Counted from the first letter of the stretch, positions 30,353 to 38,152 are shown. The stretch is DNA of 45,161 nucleotides from Intestinimonas massiliensis (ex Afouda et al. 2020) (GCF_900626285.1 NZ_LR131147.1:1811529-1856689); one strand, 5' to 3'. Notes: generated by a model not told the origin, from the sequence alone. Translations and numbers: made by a program.

Positions 30353-32503
30353 TTACTTAATGGGCTCGCCGGCGGCCTTCTTGGCCTTGATCTCTTTCAG
30401 CGCATCCCGATAGGACAGGTTGACCCGGCCCTTCTCGTCGATGTCGGTGACCTTGACCCAGATCATGTCGCCGATGTTCACCACGTCCTCCACCTTCTCC
30501 ACGCGGTGGTCGGCCAGCTTGGAGATGTGGACCATGCCGTCCTTACCGGGAGCCAGCTCCACGAAGGCGCCGAACTGGAGGATGCGGACCACCTTGCCGT
30601 AGTACAGCTGGCCCACCTCGGGCACGAACACGATGGTCTCGATGGTCTTCTTGGCGGCGTCGCAGGAGGCCTTGTCGGTACCCGCGATATAGATGGTGCC
30701 GTCGTCCTCGATGTCGATCTTGGCGCCGGTGTCGGCACAGATCTTCTGGATCACCTTGCCGCCGGAGCCGATGACCTCGCGGATCTTGTCCACGTCGATC
30801 TTCATCTTCACCATCTTGGGAGCGGTGTCGGCCACGTCGTCACGGGGCTTGGAGATGCAGGGCAGCATGATCTCGTCCAGGATGGCATACCGGGCGTCCT
30901 TGGTGATGGCCAGGGCCTCCTTGATGATCTCATGGGTCAGACCGTCGTTCTTGATGTCCATCTGGATGGCGGTGATGCCGGCCTTGGTGCCGGCCACCTT
31001 GAAGTCCATCTCGCCGTGGAAGTCCTCCACGCCCTGGATGTCGATGAAGGTCTGGAAGGAGCCGTCATCGTCCTGGATCAGGCCGCAGGAAATGCCGGCC
31101 ACGGGGGCGGAGATGGGCACGCCGGCGTCCATCAGGGCCAGAGTGGAGCCGCAGATGGAGCCCTGAGAGGTGGAGCCGTTGGAAGAGAGCACCTCGGACA
31201 CCACGCGGATGGCGTAGGGGAAGTCCTCCACGGAGGGGATGACGGGCTCCAGGGCGCGCTCGGCCAGAGCGCCGTGGCCCTTTTCACGCCGGTTGGTGGA
31301 GCGGGCGGCACGGGCCTCGCCGGTGGAGTAGGCGGGGAAGTTGTAGTGGTGCATGTACCGCTTCTCCTCCTCCTCCCAGATGGTATCCAGCTTCTGGGCG
31401 GCGGAGAGGGTGTTCAGGGTGCAGATGCTCAGCACCTGGGTCTGGCCGCGGGTGAACAGGCCGGAGCCGTGGACACGGGGCAGTACGCCAACCTCGGCGG
31501 CCAGGGGACGGATCTCGTTCTTGGCGCGGCCATCCACACGGTGGCCCTCCAGCAGCCAGGCCTTGACGATCTTCTTCTGGAACTTGTAGGTGATCTCCTC
31601 CAGGTACTTGTCCATCTCGGGATAGTCCTCCAGGAAGAGCTCGTGCCAGTGCTCGATGAGGGCGTTCCAGCGCTCCTCACGCACGTTCTTGTCGTCGGTA
31701 TCCATGGCGGCCTTGGCCTCGTCCATGGTGGCGGCCACGATCTTGTCGAACAGCTTCTGATCGAAGTCGGCGTGGTCGTAGGTCATCTTCTCCTTGCCGA
31801 TCTCCGCCACGATCTGGTTGATGAAGGCCACCTGGGCCTTGATGTCCTCGTGGGCCTTCACGATGGCCTCATACATGATGTCGTCGGGGATCTCCTTGGC
31901 GCCGGCCTCGATCATGATGACCTTCTTGTCGGTGGCAGCCACGGTCAGATCCAGCTGGGACTTGTGCTTCTGCTCGTTGGTGGGGTTCATAACGATCTGG
32001 CCGTCCACGTAGCCCACCTCCAGGCAGCCGATGGGGCCGGCCCAGGGGATGCAGGAGTAAGCCAGGCAGGCGGACACGCCGATCATGGCGGTGACCTCGG
32101 GAGAGCAGTCCCGGTCCACGCTCATGACGGTGGCGGTGACCACCACGTCGTTGCGGAAGTCATAGGGGAACAGGGGCCGGATGGACCGGTCGATGACCCG
32201 GGAAGCCAGCACGGCGGGCAGAGAGGGCTGGCCCTCACGGCGCATGAAGGAGCCGGGGATGCGGCCCACGGCGTACAGCTTCTCTTCAAAATCCACGCTC
32301 AGGGGGAAGAAGTCCACGCCGTCCCGGGGACGGGGGGACACGGTGACGGCCACCAGCACGGTGGTCTCGCCGTAGGTCACCATGGCGGACGCGGTGGCCA
32401 GCTCGGCTACCTTGCCCACGTCGATGGTCAGAGGACGGCCAGCCACTTCGGTCTTGTACACTTTGTGGTTGGTGAATTCCTTGTGCTTGATAATGGTTGA
32501 CAT
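30353..32503 (-). CDS. pnp: Polyribonucleotide nucleotidyltransferase (PNPase)
   Basis: A 3'-5' phosphorolytic exoribonuclease of the RNA degradation machinery, 716 residues. Two RNase PH-like domains are separated by an all-helical segment: PRDGVDFFPLSVDFEEK and GRIPGSFMRREG early, RTNRREKGHGALAERAL and SSNGSTSQGSICGSTLA in the catalytic second half. A KH domain (IREVIGSGGKVIQ) and a C-terminal S1 domain (GKVVRILQFGAFVEL) follow. ATG 32503 has AAAGGAGG 10 bases upstream; a 27-codon upstream extension runs through the leader hairpin and is rejected. rpsO precedes it, as in many bacteria. Confidence 0.97.
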   Translation of the reverse strand: MSTIIKHKEFTNHKVYKTEVAGRPLTIDVGKVAELATASAMVTYGETTVLVAVTVSPRPRDGVDFFPLSVDFEEKLYAVGRIPGSFMRREGQPSLPAVLASRVIDRSIRPLFPYDFRNDVVVTATVMSVDRDCSPEVTAMIGVSACLAYSCIPWAGPIGCLEVGYVDGQIVMNPTNEQKHKSQLDLTVAATDKKVIMIEAGAKEIPDDIMYEAIVKAHEDIKAQVAFINQIVAEIGKEKMTYDHADFDQKLFDKIVAATMDEAKAAMDTDDKNVREERWNALIEHWHELFLEDYPEMDKYLEEITYKFQKKIVKAWLLEGHRVDGRAKNEIRPLAAEVGVLPRVHGSGLFTRGQTQVLSICTLNTLSAAQKLDTIWEEEEKRYMHHYNFPAYSTGEARAARSTNRREKGHGALAERALEPVIPSVEDFPYAIRVVSEVLSSNGSTSQGSICGSTLALMDAGVPISAPVAGISCGLIQDDDGSFQTFIDIQGVEDFHGEMDFKVAGTKAGITAIQMDIKNDGLTHEIIKEALAITKDARYAILDEIMLPCISKPRDDVADTAPKMVKMKIDVDKIREVIGSGGKVIQKICADTGAKIDIEDDGTIYIAGTDKASCDAAKKTIETIVFVPEVGQLYYGKVVRILQFGAFVELAPGKDGMVHISKLADHRVEKVEDVVNIGDMIWVKVTDIDEKGRVNLSYRDALKEIKAKKAAGEPIK

Positions 32504-32542
32504 GTGAGTTTGCCTCCTTTTTCGTTGGTGTTTCCCACACAT

Positions 32543-32620
32543 CAGAGCCGGGCTCTTTTTAGCACTTGAACCCATGCCCGGCACCCGGGCCCAGGTTCAA
32601 CTGCTAAAAAGCGTGCTCTG
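32543..32620 (-). promoter_or_regulatory. Long leader hairpin between rpsO and pnp
   Basis: Nested complementary blocks CAGAGC/GCTCTG, CTTTTTAGCA/TGCTAAAAAG, TTGAACC/GGTTCAA and GCCCGG/CCGGGC build a roughly 78-base stem-loop. No T-run follows on the minus strand. It starts 40 bases before the pnp start codon. In E. coli an RNase III-cut hairpin at this same place mediates pnp autoregulation; this is probably a counterpart. Confidence 0.75.
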
Positions 32621-32633
32621 AGGAATGGGAAGA

Positions 32634-32663
32634 AGGGGTGGCACGGTGTCCCGCGCCACCCCT
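32634..32663 (-). terminator. Hairpin after rpsO
   Basis: AGGGGTGGC (32634-32642) pairs with GCCACCCCT (32655-32663), 12 bases past the rpsO stop. The tail is only pyrimidine-rich, so it may be a partial terminator or a 3'-end stabiliser. Confidence 0.5.
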
Positions 32664-32675
32664 ATCAACATACAA

Positions 32676-32942
32676 TTACTTACGGATGCCCAGCTTGGCG
32701 ATAATGGCACGATACCGCTCGATGTCCTTGTCCATCAGGTAGTCCAGCATCTTGCGGCGCTTACCGACCATCTTCAGCAGGCCGCGGCGGCTGTGGTTGT
32801 CGTGCTTGTGCACCTTCAGGTGCTCGGTCAGCTCCTGGATGCGGGCGGTCAGAATGGCGATCTGCACCTCGGGAGAGCCGGTGTCAGTGGGATGAGTGCG
32901 GTTGGCCTCGATAACAGCAGTCTTTTCGTCCTTACGGATCAT
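32676..32942 (-). CDS. rpsO: 30S ribosomal protein S15
   Basis: A primary 16S-binding protein, 88 residues, the standard length. Typical segments are DTGSPEVQIAILTARI, LTEHLKVHKHDNHSRRGLL and RRKMLDYLMDKD. AAAGGTGG lies before ATG 32942. The 5' leader (about 32943-33090) is long and structured, with a palindrome TGATAGACTATCA at 33044-33056. TTTACA-17-TAGTCT on the minus strand is a weak promoter candidate. S15 commonly represses its own mRNA by binding such leaders, which is plausible here but unproven. pnp follows. Confidence 0.97.
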   Translation of the reverse strand: MIRKDEKTAVIEANRTHPTDTGSPEVQIAILTARIQELTEHLKVHKHDNHSRRGLLKMVGKRRKMLDYLMDKDIERYRAIIAKLGIRK

Positions 32943-33111
32943 GGTTAGGTTCCACCTTTCTTTTGATGTGCCCGCGGGCTGCGTGACCGGCCGGTGTGAG
33001 CCGGGAGACGAAGTCCGGGGTAGTGCCTGCGGTACACAGGCTATGATAGACTATCACATTTTTCCCGTATTGTAAAGTCTCATACGGAAATTTCAGCGCA
33101 TTTTTCCGCTT

Positions 33112-33636
33112 TCAGCGGACGTAATACACATAGTTGGCCTTCCGGGGCGCGGGAGCGGGCACCGCGTCGGCCCGATAGCCCAGCACGCAGTGGCCGATGC
33201 CCTCGTAGTCCCCTTCCACGCCCCACTTGGCCAGCAGAGCCTTGCCCTCGTCGGATTCGAACTCCTCCCGGGCCCGGTGGATCCAGCAGGCGCCCAGGCC
33301 CACCGCCTGGGCGGCGTTGAGCAGGTTATCCATCACGCAGCTGCCGTCGTACACCCGGTTGACACAGCTCTTGTCCGCCAGCACAATGAGCACGGTGGGG
33401 GCGCCGTAGAAGGGGTCGGCCTCCGGCGTGCCCATGATGGCGGCGTTCATCTTCCGCAGGGTCTCGATGGTATCCTTATCCTGCACCACCACGATGATGG
33501 GGGACTGGCCGCCCCGGGCGGTGGGGGCGTACATGCCCGCCTCCAGCACCTGCTGCAGCTCCTCCTCCGTGATCTGCTGAGGCTGATAGCTGCGGCAGCT
33601 GCGGCGGTTCTTCAGATCTTCCAATGTATTTGCCAT
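33112..33636 (-). CDS. Nitroreductase-family flavoprotein, short form
   Basis: A 174-residue FMN oxidoreductase. The N-terminal LKNRRSCRSYQPQQITEEEL holds the FMN-phosphate arginines; APTARGGQSPIIVVVQ, NLLNAAQAVGLGACWIHRA and the C-terminal GHCVLGYRADA are family markers. Its substrate is unknown. ATG 33636 has AGGAGTGG about 7 bases upstream; an ATG eight codons earlier lies before this RBS. It follows the corC-like gene by 35 bases on the same strand and is probably co-transcribed with it. Confidence 0.9.
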   Translation of the reverse strand: MANTLEDLKNRRSCRSYQPQQITEEELQQVLEAGMYAPTARGGQSPIIVVVQDKDTIETLRKMNAAIMGTPEADPFYGAPTVLIVLADKSCVNRVYDGSCVMDNLLNAAQAVGLGACWIHRAREEFESDEGKALLAKWGVEGDYEGIGHCVLGYRADAVPAPAPRKANYVYYVR

Positions 33637-33671
33637 GGTTTCCACTCCTGTCTGTTCCATGGGGTGAGGGC

Positions 33672-34982
33672 TCAGCCCTCTTTTCCCTTATCTTTATCCT
33701 TTTCCTTGTCTTTTTCCTTCTCCTTGCCCGTCTCCTCTTCCTGGGGGAGCACCACCACCCGGATCTCCAGCACCCGGCGGTGGTCCACCTTGGTGACGGT
33801 CACGTCCAGGCCGTCGGAGGTGAAGTGGTCCCCCTCCTCCGGAATGCGGCCGATCTGCTCCATCACCCAGCCGGAGATGGTGTTGGCGTCGCACTCGCCC
33901 TTGATGGAGAACAGGTCGAACAGGTCGGTCAGGTCGGCGGAACAGGAGATCAGATAGCTGCCGTCCTCCTGCTTCTTGAACTCCTCGATGACCTCGTCGT
34001 GTTCATCCCAGATCTCGCCCACCAGCTCTTCCACGATGTCCTCCAGGGTCACCAGGCCCTCAGTGCCGCCGTACTCGTCCACCACGACCACCATGTGGGC
34101 CTTCTCCCGCTGGAGGATGCGCAGCAGCTCGGAGATCTTGGTGTTGCCGGTGGTATAGAGCATGGGGCCCATGATGGACTTGATATCGTCCATTCCCCGG
34201 TAGCGGGCGGCGTGGAAGTCCTTCTCATGGATGACGCCCACAATGTCGTCGATGTCCTCATGGTACACCGGCAGGCGGGAGTAGCCGCTCTCGGCGAAAG
34301 CCTGGGCGATGTCCTCCATGGAGTCGGTGTCCTCCACCGCCACGATGTCCACACGGGGGGTGAGGATCTCATCCACCTCCATGTCGTTGAACTCAATGGC
34401 GGAGCGGATCAGCTTGCTCTCGTGCTGGTCCAGACCGCCCTCGCTCTCCGCCTGGTCCACCATGGTCACCAACTCCTCCTCGGTGATGCCGCTGTCATCC
34501 GCCTTATGGACCACCTTGGACAGCAGCTTCTTCAGCAGGCTGAACAGGAAGTTCACCGGCGTGAGGATCACCATGAGCACCCGCATCATGGGGGCGGAGA
34601 ACATGGCGAAGCTCTCGGGATATTCCTTGGCCAGGCTCTTGGGCGAGACCTCGCCGAACACCAGCACCACGATGGTGATGACGGCGGTGGAAATTACCGC
34701 GCCGTTCTGGAGACGCAGGCCCTCGGTAAAGAACACCGTGGCCAGGGAGGAGGCGGACAGGTTGACGATGTTGTTGCCCACCAGAATGGTGGACAGCAGG
34801 TTGTCGTACTGGTCCACCAACCTGAGGGCCAGGGCAGCCCGGCGGTTGCCGGAATCCGCCTTGCTTTTCAGCCGGATCCGGTTCAGGGAGGTAAAAGCAG
34901 TCTCGGTGGCCGAGAAATAGGCCGAGAGGATGACAAGGACCACAAGGATCAGGATCATCGTAATACTGGAACTGTCTGGCAT
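33672..34982 (-). CDS. CNNM/CorC-HlyC family membrane protein with CBS domains
   Basis: A 436-residue integral membrane protein likely moving Mg2+ or another divalent cation. The N-terminal DUF21 domain (about residues 1-185) has three to four helices, including the conserved LILVGNNIVN-like ILVGNNIVNLSASS and FGEVSPKSLAKEYPE. A CBS pair (about 210-335; LTPRVDIVAVE, LVTLEDIVEELVGEIWDEHD) and a CorC/HlyC domain follow. The last 20 residues are a KE/KD repeat tail. The RBS is weak (GGAG, 14 bases away). A structured leader with a terminator lies upstream. Confidence 0.93.
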   Translation of the reverse strand: MPDSSSITMILILVVLVILSAYFSATETAFTSLNRIRLKSKADSGNRRAALALRLVDQYDNLLSTILVGNNIVNLSASSLATVFFTEGLRLQNGAVISTAVITIVVLVFGEVSPKSLAKEYPESFAMFSAPMMRVLMVILTPVNFLFSLLKKLLSKVVHKADDSGITEEELVTMVDQAESEGGLDQHESKLIRSAIEFNDMEVDEILTPRVDIVAVEDTDSMEDIAQAFAESGYSRLPVYHEDIDDIVGVIHEKDFHAARYRGMDDIKSIMGPMLYTTGNTKISELLRILQREKAHMVVVVDEYGGTEGLVTLEDIVEELVGEIWDEHDEVIEEFKKQEDGSYLISCSADLTDLFDLFSIKGECDANTISGWVMEQIGRIPEEGDHFTSDGLDVTVTKVDHRRVLEIRVVVLPQEEETGKEKEKDKEKDKDKGKEG

Positions 34983-35026
34983 AAGAAAAAAATCAACTCC
35001 AACTCTTGTTTTTCAAAGGAACGCGC

Positions 35027-35063
35027 AAAAGGACACCCCTATTCCGGCGGAATAAGGCTGTCC
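35027..35063 (-). terminator. Attenuator-like terminator in the corC leader
   Basis: On the minus strand GGACA...TGTCC with an inner TATTCC/GGAATA stem is followed by TTTT, 45 bases upstream of the start codon and inside the transcribed leader. Confidence 0.7.
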
Positions 35064-35145
35064 TCACTGTTTTCCTTCTGCACTTGTGACTAGGCGGAGG
35101 TTCGTCCACGAGGGCTCACCGTCTCCTTTATCAGTTATTGGAGTG
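35064..35145 (-). promoter_or_regulatory. Structured leader upstream of corC, candidate riboswitch
   Basis: About 80 bases between the transcription start and the leader terminator contain clustered purine-rich and complementary blocks: CTCC...GGAG near the 5' end, GGTGAGCCCTCGTGGACGAA, CTCCGCCTAGTCACAAGTGC, and GAAAACAGTGAGGACAG running into the terminator stem. The layout of aptamer-like region, terminator and gene is that of a transcriptional riboswitch. I cannot assign it to a class; Mg2+ (ykoK), Mn2+ or NiCo types would fit the gene, but their consensus is not clearly present. Confidence 0.5.
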
Positions 35146-35146
35146 T

Positions 35147-35175
35147 AGTATATCATAGCCGGGCCTGGATTGCAA
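35147..35175 (-). promoter_or_regulatory. corC promoter
   Basis: On the minus strand TTGCAA, a 17-base spacer and TATACT (about 35175-35147) form a good sigma-A promoter about 165 bases before the start codon, leaving a long leader. Confidence 0.75.
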
Positions 35176-35183
35176 GCGAAATT

Positions 35184-35213
35184 AAAAGCGCCCTGCCTGC
35201 GGCAGGGCGCTTT
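35184..35213 (-). terminator. Terminator of the ribosomal protein operon
   Basis: AAAGCGCCCTGCC / GGCAGGGCGCTTT with a TGC loop is followed on the minus strand by TTTTAATTT, nine bases past the rplQ stop. Confidence 0.9.
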
Positions 35214-35221
35214 CTCAGACA

Positions 35222-35563
35222 TTACACCAGCTGGACGATGGCCATCTCGGCGGCGTCGCCGCGGCGGGGGCCGATCTTCACAACCCGGGTGTAGCCGCCG
35301 TTACGGGTGGCATACTTGGGGCCGATCTCGTCGAACAGCTTCTTGGTCACATCCTCCTTGGTCAGGTAGGACAGGGCCTTGCGGTAGTTGGCCAGGCCGG
35401 GATTCTTGGCCAGAGTGATCATCTTCTCGGCCATGGGAGCCACTTCCTTGGCGCGGGAGTAGGTGGTCTTGATCTGACCGTTCTCCAGCAGGTAGGTGGT
35501 CATGGCGCGCAGCATCGCGATACGCTGATCAGTGGGCTTGCCCAGTTTACGATAGTGAGACAT
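35222..35563 (-). CDS. rplQ: 50S ribosomal protein L17
   Basis: L17 of the large subunit near the exit tunnel, 113 residues, standard length. It opens with SHYRKLGKPTDQRIAMLRAM; later TTYSRAKEVAPMAEKMITLAK and GGYTRVVKIGPRRGDAAEMA are typical. ATG 35563 has AGGAG 9 bases upstream; a TTG three codons earlier is rejected. It is the last gene of the alpha operon, 132 bases after rpoA, with hairpins in between and a terminator directly after. Confidence 0.97.
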   Translation of the reverse strand: MSHYRKLGKPTDQRIAMLRAMTTYLLENGQIKTTYSRAKEVAPMAEKMITLAKNPGLANYRKALSYLTKEDVTKKLFDEIGPKYATRNGGYTRVVKIGPRRGDAAEMAIVQLV

Positions 35564-35594
35564 AGTTTCCAACTCCTATGGCGGTTGAGATTCG

Positions 35595-35677
35595 TCCGGA
35601 GGGAGCGCTGTGCTCCCCGGAAACAGGCGCCTGACGGCCCGCGGGTCCGGGAGGGGACGTTACGTGCCCCCGGACCG
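35595..35677 (-). repeat. Hairpins in the rpoA-rplQ spacer
   Basis: GGGAGC/GCTCCC with loop GCTGT (35601-35617) and GGTCCGGG/CCCGGACC (35644-35651 with 35669-35676) lie in an unusually long 132-base gap. T-runs are lacking. They may be mRNA processing or stability elements. Confidence 0.5.
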
Positions 35678-35695
35678 CCCGTTTCCTCTCTGACC

Positions 35696-36643
35696 TCAGT
35701 TTTCTTCGTCGGCCAGGTGCAGGCCCATCATGGCCAGCTTGTTGATGACCTCTTCCAGGGACTTGCGGCCCAGGTTGCGCACCTTCATCATCTCGTCCTC
35801 GGTCTTGGAGATCAGATCCTCCACCGTGTTGATGTTGGCCCGCTTGAGGCAGTTGAAGGAACGGACGGACAGGTCCAGCTCCTCGATGGTCAGCTCCAGC
35901 ACCTTGTCCCGCTGGGCCTCCGCCTTCTCCACCACCGTGGACTTGGAGCCCATGGTCTCAGAGAGATCGGTGAAGAGGACGAAGTGGTCGCACAGGATGC
36001 GGGCGCCCAGGCTGACGGCGTCCCGGGCGGTGATGGTACCGTTGGTCCACACCTCCAGGGTCAGCTTGTCGAAGTCGGTCAGGTCGCCTACGCGGGTGTT
36101 CTCCACCGTGTAGTTGACCTTCCGCACCGGCGTATAGATGGAATCCACCGGAATGAGCCCGATGATGGTCTGAGCCGGCTTGTTCCGGTCGGCGGGGACG
36201 TAGCCCCGGCCGTGGGACATGGTCAGCTCCATGTTCAGGCTGGCGTCGGGGCCCAGGGTGGCGATGTGCAGGTCGGGATTCAGGATCTCGACCTCACCGT
36301 CGGCCTTGATGTCGCCGGCTGTTACCTCGCACTCGCCGCTGGCCTCGATATAGACCGTCTTTACGCCCTCGGAGTGAAGTTTGGCGATGATCTTCTTGAC
36401 GTTCAGGACGATCTCCGTCACGTCTTCCTTCACGCCGGGGATGGTGGAGAACTCGTGCTGCACGCCGGCGATTTTGATGGAGGTAACCGCCGTGCCGGGC
36501 AGGGACGAAAGCAGGATGCGCCGCAGAGAGTTGCCCAGAGTGGTGCCGTAGCCGCGCTCCAGGGGCTCTACCACGTATTTGCCGTAAGAACCGTCGCCGG
36601 GGTTCTCCACACATTCGATGCGGGGCTTCTCGATTTCTACCAT
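35696..36643 (-). CDS. rpoA: DNA-directed RNA polymerase subunit alpha
   Basis: The alpha subunit nucleates RNA polymerase assembly and its C-terminal domain contacts UP elements and activators. At 315 residues it is full length. The N-terminal domain shows FVVEPLERGYG-like KYVVEPLERGYGTTLGNSLR and LLSSLPGTAVTSIKI. The C-terminal domain shows LDLSVRSFNCLKRANINTVEDL and RNLGRKSLEEV. AAAGGAGGG precedes ATG 36643. It is in the alpha operon between rpsD and rplQ; the 80-base gap from rpsD carries a 9-bp hairpin (36663-36686). Confidence 0.98.
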   Translation of the reverse strand: MVEIEKPRIECVENPGDGSYGKYVVEPLERGYGTTLGNSLRRILLSSLPGTAVTSIKIAGVQHEFSTIPGVKEDVTEIVLNVKKIIAKLHSEGVKTVYIEASGECEVTAGDIKADGEVEILNPDLHIATLGPDASLNMELTMSHGRGYVPADRNKPAQTIIGLIPVDSIYTPVRKVNYTVENTRVGDLTDFDKLTLEVWTNGTITARDAVSLGARILCDHFVLFTDLSETMGSKSTVVEKAEAQRDKVLELTIEELDLSVRSFNCLKRANINTVEDLISKTEDEMMKVRNLGRKSLEEVINKLAMMGLHLADEEN

Positions 36644-36662
36644 GTGTTACCCTCCTTTTCGC

Positions 36663-36686
36663 GGCTGCGGGCCGTTGCCCGCAGCC
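36663..36686 (-). repeat. Hairpin in the rpsD-rpoA spacer
   Basis: GGCTGCGGG and CCCGCAGCC form a perfect 9-bp stem around a 6-base loop, about 20 bases upstream of the rpoA start. There is no T-run, so an mRNA-structure role is likelier than termination. Confidence 0.55.
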
Positions 36687-36723
36687 ATATACAGCTCACC
36701 AATAATCGAGGGTACAATCTAAC

Positions 36724-37326
36724 TTACTTGGAGTACAGCTCGACGATCAGGTGCTCCTCGACGGGCAGATCCACGTCCTCGCGGACGGGCAGCTTGGTCA
36801 CGGTGCCCTTCAGGGAGTTCTTCTCCCGCTCCAGCCACTGGGGCAGCAGCACGGTGGGAGCGTCCTCACCGACCAGTTTCTTGAACTTGACGGAGGAACG
36901 GCTGGCCTCGCGGACCTCGATGACGTCACCCGCCTTCACCAGGAAGGAGGGGATGTCCACCCGCTGGCCGTTGACGGTGAAGTGGCCGTGGCTCACCAGC
37001 TGGCGGGCCTCACGCCGGGTAGCGGCGAAGCCCAGACGGTACACCACGTTGTCCAGGCGGCGCTCCACCAGGATCAGCAGGTTGTCGCCGGTCTTGCCGG
37101 GCATCCGGGCGGCCTTCTCATAGTACATCCGGAACTGCTTCTCCATCACGCCGTAGACAAACTTGACCTTCTGCTTCTCGGTCAGCTGCAGGGCGTACTC
37201 ACTCTTCTTCTTTCTCATCTGGCCGCCGGGATTCCGGTTGGACTCCTTCTTGGCATAGCCCATGGCGGCAGGAGAAATGCCCAGCGCACGGCAGCGCTTG
37301 GCGATAGGCTGCATATTCTTTGCCAT
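36724..37326 (-). CDS. rpsD: 30S ribosomal protein S4
   Basis: A primary 16S-binding protein, 200 residues, with an S4 RNA-binding domain at about 90-155 (RRLDNVVYRLGFAATRREAR, QLVSHGHFTVNGQRVDIPS). The N terminus MAKNMQPIAKRCRALGISP lacks the zinc Cys cluster seen in some S4 paralogues. AGGAGGAAG precedes ATG. In E. coli S4 is the translational repressor of the alpha operon, in which it sits here too; whether that holds in this organism is unknown. Confidence 0.97.
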   Translation of the reverse strand: MAKNMQPIAKRCRALGISPAAMGYAKKESNRNPGGQMRKKKSEYALQLTEKQKVKFVYGVMEKQFRMYYEKAARMPGKTGDNLLILVERRLDNVVYRLGFAATRREARQLVSHGHFTVNGQRVDIPSFLVKAGDVIEVREASRSSVKFKKLVGEDAPTVLLPQWLEREKNSLKGTVTKLPVREDVDLPVEEHLIVELYSK

Positions 37327-37344
37327 TTGTTCTTCCTCCTTCTC

Positions 37345-37749
37345 TTACACGCGGCGGCGCTTCGGCGGACGGCAGCCATTGTGGGGGATGGGGGTCACGT
37401 CCTTGATCAGGGTGACCTCCAGGCCCACGGCCTGCAGGGCGCGGATAGCGGCCTCACGGCCGGCGCCGGGACCCTTCACGTACACCTCCACGGTCTTCAG
37501 GCCGTGCTCCATGGCAGCCTTGGCGGCAGTCTCGGCAGCAGTCTGAGCGGCGAAGGGGGTGGACTTACGGGACCCGCGGAAGCCCAGGCCGCCGGAGGAA
37601 GCCCAGGACAGGGCGTTGCCGCCCATATCGGTCACGGTGACCATGGTATTGTTGAAGGAGGAACGGATGTGCACCTGGCCCTTCTCAACGTTCTTGCGCT
37701 CACGGCGCTTACGGATAACCTTCTTACCCTTGGTAGCAGCGGTAGCCAT
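37345..37749 (-). CDS. rpsK: 30S ribosomal protein S11
   Basis: S11 of the 30S platform, 134 residues. The basic N terminus KGKKVIRKRRERKNVEKGQ is followed by HIRSSFNNTMVTVTDMGGNA, SAGGLGFRGSRKSTPFAAQ-like residues, VKGPGAGREAAIRALQ and the C-terminal PHNGCRPPKRRRV. GGAGGG precedes ATG 37749. It is 15 bases after rpsM and 18 before rpsD in the alpha operon. Confidence 0.97.
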   Translation of the reverse strand: MATAATKGKKVIRKRRERKNVEKGQVHIRSSFNNTMVTVTDMGGNALSWASSGGLGFRGSRKSTPFAAQTAAETAAKAAMEHGLKTVEVYVKGPGAGREAAIRALQAVGLEVTLIKDVTPIPHNGCRPPKRRRV

Positions 37750-37764
37750 GTGTTTCTCCCTCCC

Positions 37765-38133
37765 TTACTTCTTCTTGTTGGCGACGGTGCGCTTGGGACC
37801 CTTACGGGTGCGCGCATTGGTCTTGGAACGCTGACCACGGACAGGCAGGCCCTTGCGGTGCCGCATGCCGCGGTAGCAGCCGATCTCGGTCAGACGCTTG
37901 ATATCCATCGCAACGTCGCGGCGGAGGTCGCCTTCCACAGTGTAGCTGTGGCCGATGATCTCACGCAGCTTGGCCTCATCAGCCTCAGTCAGGTCCTTCA
38001 CGCGGGTGTCGGGGTTGATACCGGCCTCAGCCAGGATCTTATTGGCGCTGGTGCGCCCGATGCCGTAGATATAGGTCAGGCCGATCTCGACCCGCTTATC
38101 CTTGGGCAAATCAATGCCAGCAATACGTGCCAT
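37765..38133 (-). CDS. rpsM: 30S ribosomal protein S13
   Basis: S13 of the 30S head contacts the P-site tRNA and 50S. It is 122 residues; MARIAGIDLPKDKRVEIGLTY opens it, YGIGRTSANKIL is the HhH-like part, and GLPVRGQRSKTNARTRKGPK the basic C-terminal tail. AGGAGGTG precedes ATG 38133. The gene follows rpmJ by 19 bases. Confidence 0.97.
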   Translation of the reverse strand: MARIAGIDLPKDKRVEIGLTYIYGIGRTSANKILAEAGINPDTRVKDLTEADEAKLREIIGHSYTVEGDLRRDVAMDIKRLTEIGCYRGMRHRKGLPVRGQRSKTNARTRKGPKRTVANKKK

Positions 38134-38152
38134 ACTGTTTCAGCACCTCCTG

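Noticed and set aside
29606..32500. 964-residue open frame on the plus strand opposite the ferredoxin-nitroreductase and pnp
   Set aside because: It covers two well-identified genes and their spacer in antisense; composition is a shadow of codon bias.
32504..32584. 27-codon N-terminal extension of PNPase
   Set aside because: It would translate the leader hairpin. AAAGGAGG is correctly spaced for ATG 32503, where homologues start.
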